Source of the DNA: Flavobacteriaceae bacterium
GTDB lineage: Bacteria > Bacteroidota > Bacteroidia > Flavobacteriales > Flavobacteriaceae
DNA length: 8,800 bases
NCBI GenBank assembly: GCA_029238555.1
Contig: JAQWFV010000100.1
Span: 1 to 8,800 of the forward strand
Direction: 5' to 3'
This document shows, piece by piece, positions 7,254 to 8,800 of this stretch; position 1 is the stretch's first letter, and each line of letters opens with the position of its first letter. The notes under the pieces are model-generated. The model saw only the letters and a list, made by a program, of their open reading frames with translations, had not been told where the DNA came from and ran no database searches. A program made the position numbers and the translations under genes.

Positions 7254-7523
7254 ATGCTCAGTAAAAGAAGTCTCATTGGTCTATTAGCCATCGGTTGCCT
7301 CAGTGCCATTGTCTATGGTCTTATCATACAAGAAAGCCAGCCAGTGGCTGGAAATTCCTATATAGGATTTGGGGTCCTTTTTTTATTTTTAGTGGCCATG
7401 CCCCTATTTATTTTCACAGAAGGCAAAGGGAAAAAAGTCAAGGACTATATGCTTACCGAGGAAAATATTAGAAAAATGCAAGCCAAATCAAAAAAGCGAC
7501 CAAAAAAAGAGGATAAAGTTTAA
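7254..7523 (+). CDS. Small two-TM membrane protein with basic tail, unknown function
   Basis: An 89-residue protein not recognised as any named family. Two hydrophobic segments are visible: about residues 7-26 (LIGLLAIGCLSAIVYGLII) and 37-54 (IGFGVLFLFLVAMPLFIF), joined by a short polar loop around 27-36. The C-terminal third is highly charged with clustered lysines (GKGKKVKDYM, then KSKKRPKKEDKV at the end), so by the positive-inside rule both ends should be cytoplasmic. A hairpin with a lysine-rich cytoplasmic tail could bind a partner protein or nucleic acid, but nothing shows which. It begins 60 bases after clc with no terminator seen between them, and ends just before an AT-rich hairpin, so it may be the last gene of the aspS-clc transcript. 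The ATG at 7254 follows an A-run (AAAAAAACT), not a Shine-Dalgarno. It looks like a real gene rather than a shadow because it fills the gap on the coding strand and has a coherent membrane topology. Confidence 0.75.
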   Translation: MLSKRSLIGLLAIGCLSAIVYGLIIQESQPVAGNSYIGFGVLFLFLVAMPLFIFTEGKGKKVKDYMLTEENIRKMQAKSKKRPKKEDKV

Positions 7524-7529
7524 AAAACC

Positions 7530-7559
7530 ATTGAAAATTCGCAATTCTTCAATTTTTTT
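7530..7559 (+). terminator. AT-rich hairpin with T-tract, probable terminator
   Basis: ATTGAAAATT (7530-7539), loop CGC, AATT-C-TTCAAT (7543-7553) form a 10-bp stem with one bulged C (7547), followed by T at 7553-7559. It begins 7 bases after the stop of the small membrane-protein gene and before the csp promoter region. The stem has a single G:C pair, so it is weak by the usual standard. Confidence 0.45.
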
Positions 7560-7570
7560 AAACCAATTTA

Positions 7571-7600
7571 TTCACAAGACATTAAAATTCAGTACCTTAG
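7571..7600 (+). promoter_or_regulatory. Possible csp promoter
   Basis: TACCTTAG (7593-7600) is one mismatch from the -7 consensus TAnnTTTG, and TTCAC at 7571-7575, one mismatch from a TTGAC-like -33 element, lies 17 bases upstream. Transcription would begin near 7606, giving a leader of about 25 bases that includes a tandem TCTAAT pair (7615-7626). This is shorter than the long 5' leaders of enterobacterial cspA genes. Confidence 0.4.
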
Positions 7601-7630
7601 TTGTAATATTTATCTCTAATTCTAATTGCA

Positions 7631-7822
7631 ATGACTGGAACAGTAAAATTTTTTAATGGATCAAAAGGCTATGGATTCATTACCAATGACGAATCTGGCA
7701 AAGACACTTTTGTGCACGCCACTGCCTTAAACGGCCTTCAAATTAACGAAGGAGACAAGGTTTCGTATGAAGAACAAGAAAGTGAAAAAGGAATGACCGC
7801 TGTAAATGTAGCGCTCTTATAA
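7631..7822 (+). CDS. Cold-shock domain protein (CspA family)
   Basis: A 63-residue single cold-shock domain, near the usual size of bacterial Csp proteins (65-70). It binds single-stranded RNA/DNA and acts as an RNA chaperone in the cytoplasm, in cold adaptation or general growth depending on the paralogue. The five-stranded beta-barrel pattern begins MTGTVKFFNGSKGYGFI; RNP1 is KGYGFI at 12-17 and RNP2 is DTFVHA at 25-30, with surface aromatics F7, F8, Y14, F16, F27 and H29. Phe at position 7 replaces the Trp common in enterobacterial Csp. It is flanked on both sides by terminator-like hairpins, so it is probably monocistronic. No symbol is given because Bacteroidota carry several csp paralogues that cannot be told apart here. 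Confidence 0.96.
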   Translation: MTGTVKFFNGSKGYGFITNDESGKDTFVHATALNGLQINEGDKVSYEEQESEKGMTAVNVALL

Positions 7823-7882
7823 GATACATTTTCTTTACCGTATTACAGCGGGCACACCCATAAGACCCCCTGAAAATTCAAC

Positions 7883-7911
7883 ACCCCAGAACAAACTTCT
7901 GGGGTTTTTTT
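7883..7911 (+). terminator. Strong intrinsic terminator after csp
   Basis: The perfect 9-bp stem ACCCCAGAA (7883-7891) / TTCTGGGGT (7897-7905) with loop CAAAC is followed by T through 7911. It ends the csp transcript 60 bases after the stop. On the minus strand only a poor U-tract follows, so for the convergent tadA it would be a weak terminator, and no better one is seen. Confidence 0.9.
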
Positions 7912-7930
7912 ATGGGATAAACAGCCTTAA

Positions 7931-8431
7931 TTATCTCTTTTTAGCAAAAAAATCTTGTAGTAATTGAGTGGCCTCTGTGGCCATTACACCGCCAATAAGC
8001 TGAGTTTTGGGATGTAGAGGGCTGGCATGAGCGGTATCTTTACTTGGATCATCAGTGTTTTTTTTGGCAAAAGCACTAATGCCGCCGCGTTTGGGGTCTG
8101 AGGCGCCGTACACTACCTTGGAGATTTGAGACCAGTATAGGGCGCCGGCGCACATGAGGCAGGGCTCAAGGGTCACATAAAGGGTACAATCGTGTAAATA
8201 CTTACCGCCCAAATGGTGGGCGGCGGCGGTAATGGCCTGCATTTCTGCGTGGGCAGTGACGTCTGTGAGTTGCTCGGTGAGGTTATGTCCACGGGCTATA
8301 ATGCGGTCGTTGGCCACTACCAAGGCCCCTACGGGGACTTCGCCTTTTTCAAAGGCGCGCGCCGCCTCTGCAAGAGCAAGCTTCATAAAATAAGCATCTG
8401 TAAAAATAGGTTCCACCACACAAAAGTACAT
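7931..8431 (-). CDS. tadA: tRNA-specific adenosine deaminase TadA
   Basis: Zinc-dependent cytidine/deoxycytidylate-deaminase-fold enzyme that converts A34 of tRNA-Arg(ACG) to inosine for wobble decoding. From the upstream-most ATG it has 166 residues. The core shows [10 protein letters not shown] (30-39), the HAE motif with Zn-His61 and catalytic Glu63, and PCLMCAGA (90-97) with Zn ligands C91 and C94; SDPKRGG (111-117) and the C-terminal DFFAKKR match the tRNA-contacting tail of TadA. A polar stretch about 123-137 is a few residues longer than in E. coli. The start is uncertain: family members usually have about 8-12 residues before the Y-F/W-M of helix 1, whereas this ATG gives 15. GTG codons at 8417-8419 and 8414-8416 would give [10 protein letters not shown] directly after the start and fit better; the ATG at 8384-8386 is too short. 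Convergent to csp, divergent from dxs. Confidence 0.95.
   Translation of the reverse strand: MYFCVVEPIFTDAYFMKLALAEAARAFEKGEVPVGALVVANDRIIARGHNLTEQLTDVTAHAEMQAITAAAHHLGGKYLHDCTLYVTLEPCLMCAGALYWSQISKVVYGASDPKRGGISAFAKKNTDDPSKDTAHASPLHPKTQLIGGVMATEATQLLQDFFAKKR
8421..8428 (-). promoter_or_regulatory. Candidate tadA -7 box overlapping the annotated first codons
   Basis: On the minus strand this reads TACTTTTG, a full match to TAnnTTTG, and it occupies codons 2-4 of the longest tadA reading. No TTG is present at the usual -33 distance. If it is used, transcription would begin near 8414-8416, and the longest tadA start at 8431 could not be translated from this transcript. Confidence 0.35.
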
Positions 8432-8454
8432 TTTTTATGGATTTGAAAATAATG

Positions 8455-8462
8455 TACCTTTA
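8455..8462 (+). promoter_or_regulatory. Possible dxs -7 box
   Basis: TACCTTTA is one mismatch from TAnnTTTG and lies 21 bases before the dxs ATG. The only upstream TTTG (8442-8445) is 9 bases away, too close for a -33 element. Weak call, made mainly because the 52-base tadA-dxs gap must hold the divergent start signals unless dxs is transcribed from elsewhere. Confidence 0.3.
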
Positions 8463-8483
8463 CCCCCTTATTGTACTGCTTCT

Positions 8484-8800
8484 ATGGCCCATCTTAAAGA
8501 CATTAATGATCCTGCAAGCCTCCGCAATTTAGCGGTAGGAGAATTGCCCTTATTGGCCCAAGAACTCAGGGACTTTATTATTGAAGCAGTGGCTACCAAG
8601 GAAGGACATCTGGGGGCCAGTCTAGGCGTAGTAGAACTCACCCTAGCCCTACACTATGTGTTTAACACCCCAACAGACCCCTTAATCTGGGATGTGGGCC
8701 ACCAGGCTTATGGCCATAAAATCCTAACAGGCCGCAGAGAAGCCTTTGAAACCAACCGCCAGTGGAAGGGCATCAGCGGGTTTCCCGCTAGAGAAGAAAG
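8484..8800 (+). CDS. dxs: 1-deoxy-D-xylulose-5-phosphate synthase, N-terminal part (cut by window edge)
   Basis: Thiamine-diphosphate enzyme that joins pyruvate and glyceraldehyde-3-phosphate to make DXP, the entry step of the MEP isoprenoid pathway; cytoplasmic dimer. Only the first 105 codons or so are present; a full protein is normally about 590-640 residues. The visible part matches the Dxs N-terminus closely: [20 protein letters not shown] around 27-46 with H42 equivalent to the catalytic H49 of E. coli, [13 protein letters not shown] at 51-63, [19 protein letters not shown] at 67-85 with H73 and H78, and ISGFPAREE at the end. The frame stays open to base 8800. The ATG at 8484 is the first in-frame start; no in-frame ATG lies in the spacer upstream. 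There is no Shine-Dalgarno. It is divergent from tadA with a 52-base gap to the longest tadA start. Confidence 0.96.
   Translation, partial: MAHLKDINDPASLRNLAVGELPLLAQELRDFIIEAVATKEGHLGASLGVVELTLALHYVFNTPTDPLIWDVGHQAYGHKILTGRREAFETNRQWKGISGFPAREE

Noticed and set aside
7823..7882. Small RNA or extra ORF between csp and its terminator
   Set aside because: No hairpin or coding pattern beyond the terminator stem; it reads as the csp 3' untranslated region.
8213..8360. Locally GC-rich stretch in tadA as a sign of horizontal transfer
   Set aside because: It is explained by alanine-rich coding ([21 protein letters not shown]); the protein looks vertically inherited and housekeeping.
8213..8446. 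Plus-strand ORF of 77 codons
   Set aside because: Antisense to tadA; its glycine-rich start reflects the GC-rich Ala/His codons of TadA, whose zinc motifs are intact.
1..8800. CRISPR array, insertion sequence, phage, integron or tRNA gene
   Set aside because: No regularly spaced identical repeats, transposase or integrase motifs, terminal inverted repeats with target duplications, or cloverleaf patterns were seen on either strand.

Overview
The window reads as an ordinary chromosomal stretch from a member of the Bacteroidota, most likely a marine-type flavobacterium (Flavobacteriaceae). The evidence is the protein style (flavobacterial RND permease with an extra membrane segment pair, flavobacterial-type AspRS, CLC-CBS, TadA and Dxs), very AT-rich spacers, start codons mostly without Shine-Dalgarno sequences, and Bacteroidota-type -7 boxes (TAnnTTTG). 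The species cannot be named from this sequence alone.

Layout: (1) bases 1-2870, + strand: the C-terminal ~955 residues of an RND-family efflux permease whose start lies upstream of the window. (2) A hairpin with an A-tract on one side and a T-tract on the other (2888-2919) serves as a shared terminator with a convergent small gene. (3) 2941-3291, - strand: a 116-residue exported MORN/YwqK-type repeat protein. (4) 3292-3571: a 280-base, very AT-rich divergent spacer holding the aspS promoter, a long inverted repeat that encloses 11-bp phased CATT units, and two smaller overlapping dyads. (5) 3572-7523, + strand: aspS (aspartyl-tRNA synthetase), a CLC chloride channel/transporter with two CBS domains, and an 89-residue small membrane protein, closely spaced and probably at least partly cotranscribed, ending at an AT-rich hairpin with a T-tract. 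(6) 7631-7822, +: a CspA-family cold-shock protein followed by a strong intrinsic terminator. (7) 7931-8431, -: tadA, the tRNA adenosine deaminase, convergent to csp. (8) 8484 to window end, +: the N-terminus of dxs, divergent from tadA.

Functionally this is housekeeping: two tRNA-related enzymes (AspRS; TadA for wobble inosine), the first enzyme of the MEP isoprenoid pathway (Dxs), an RNA chaperone (Csp), and membrane transport (RND, CLC). I see no phage, transposon, CRISPR, toxin or defence module. I do not think the window holds a new biological system. The points worth a second look are the structured aspS upstream region, the residue substitutions in the RND and CLC ion pathways, a short direct repeat between aspS and clc, the unidentified small membrane protein, and the start site of tadA, where a -7-like box sits inside the first codons.
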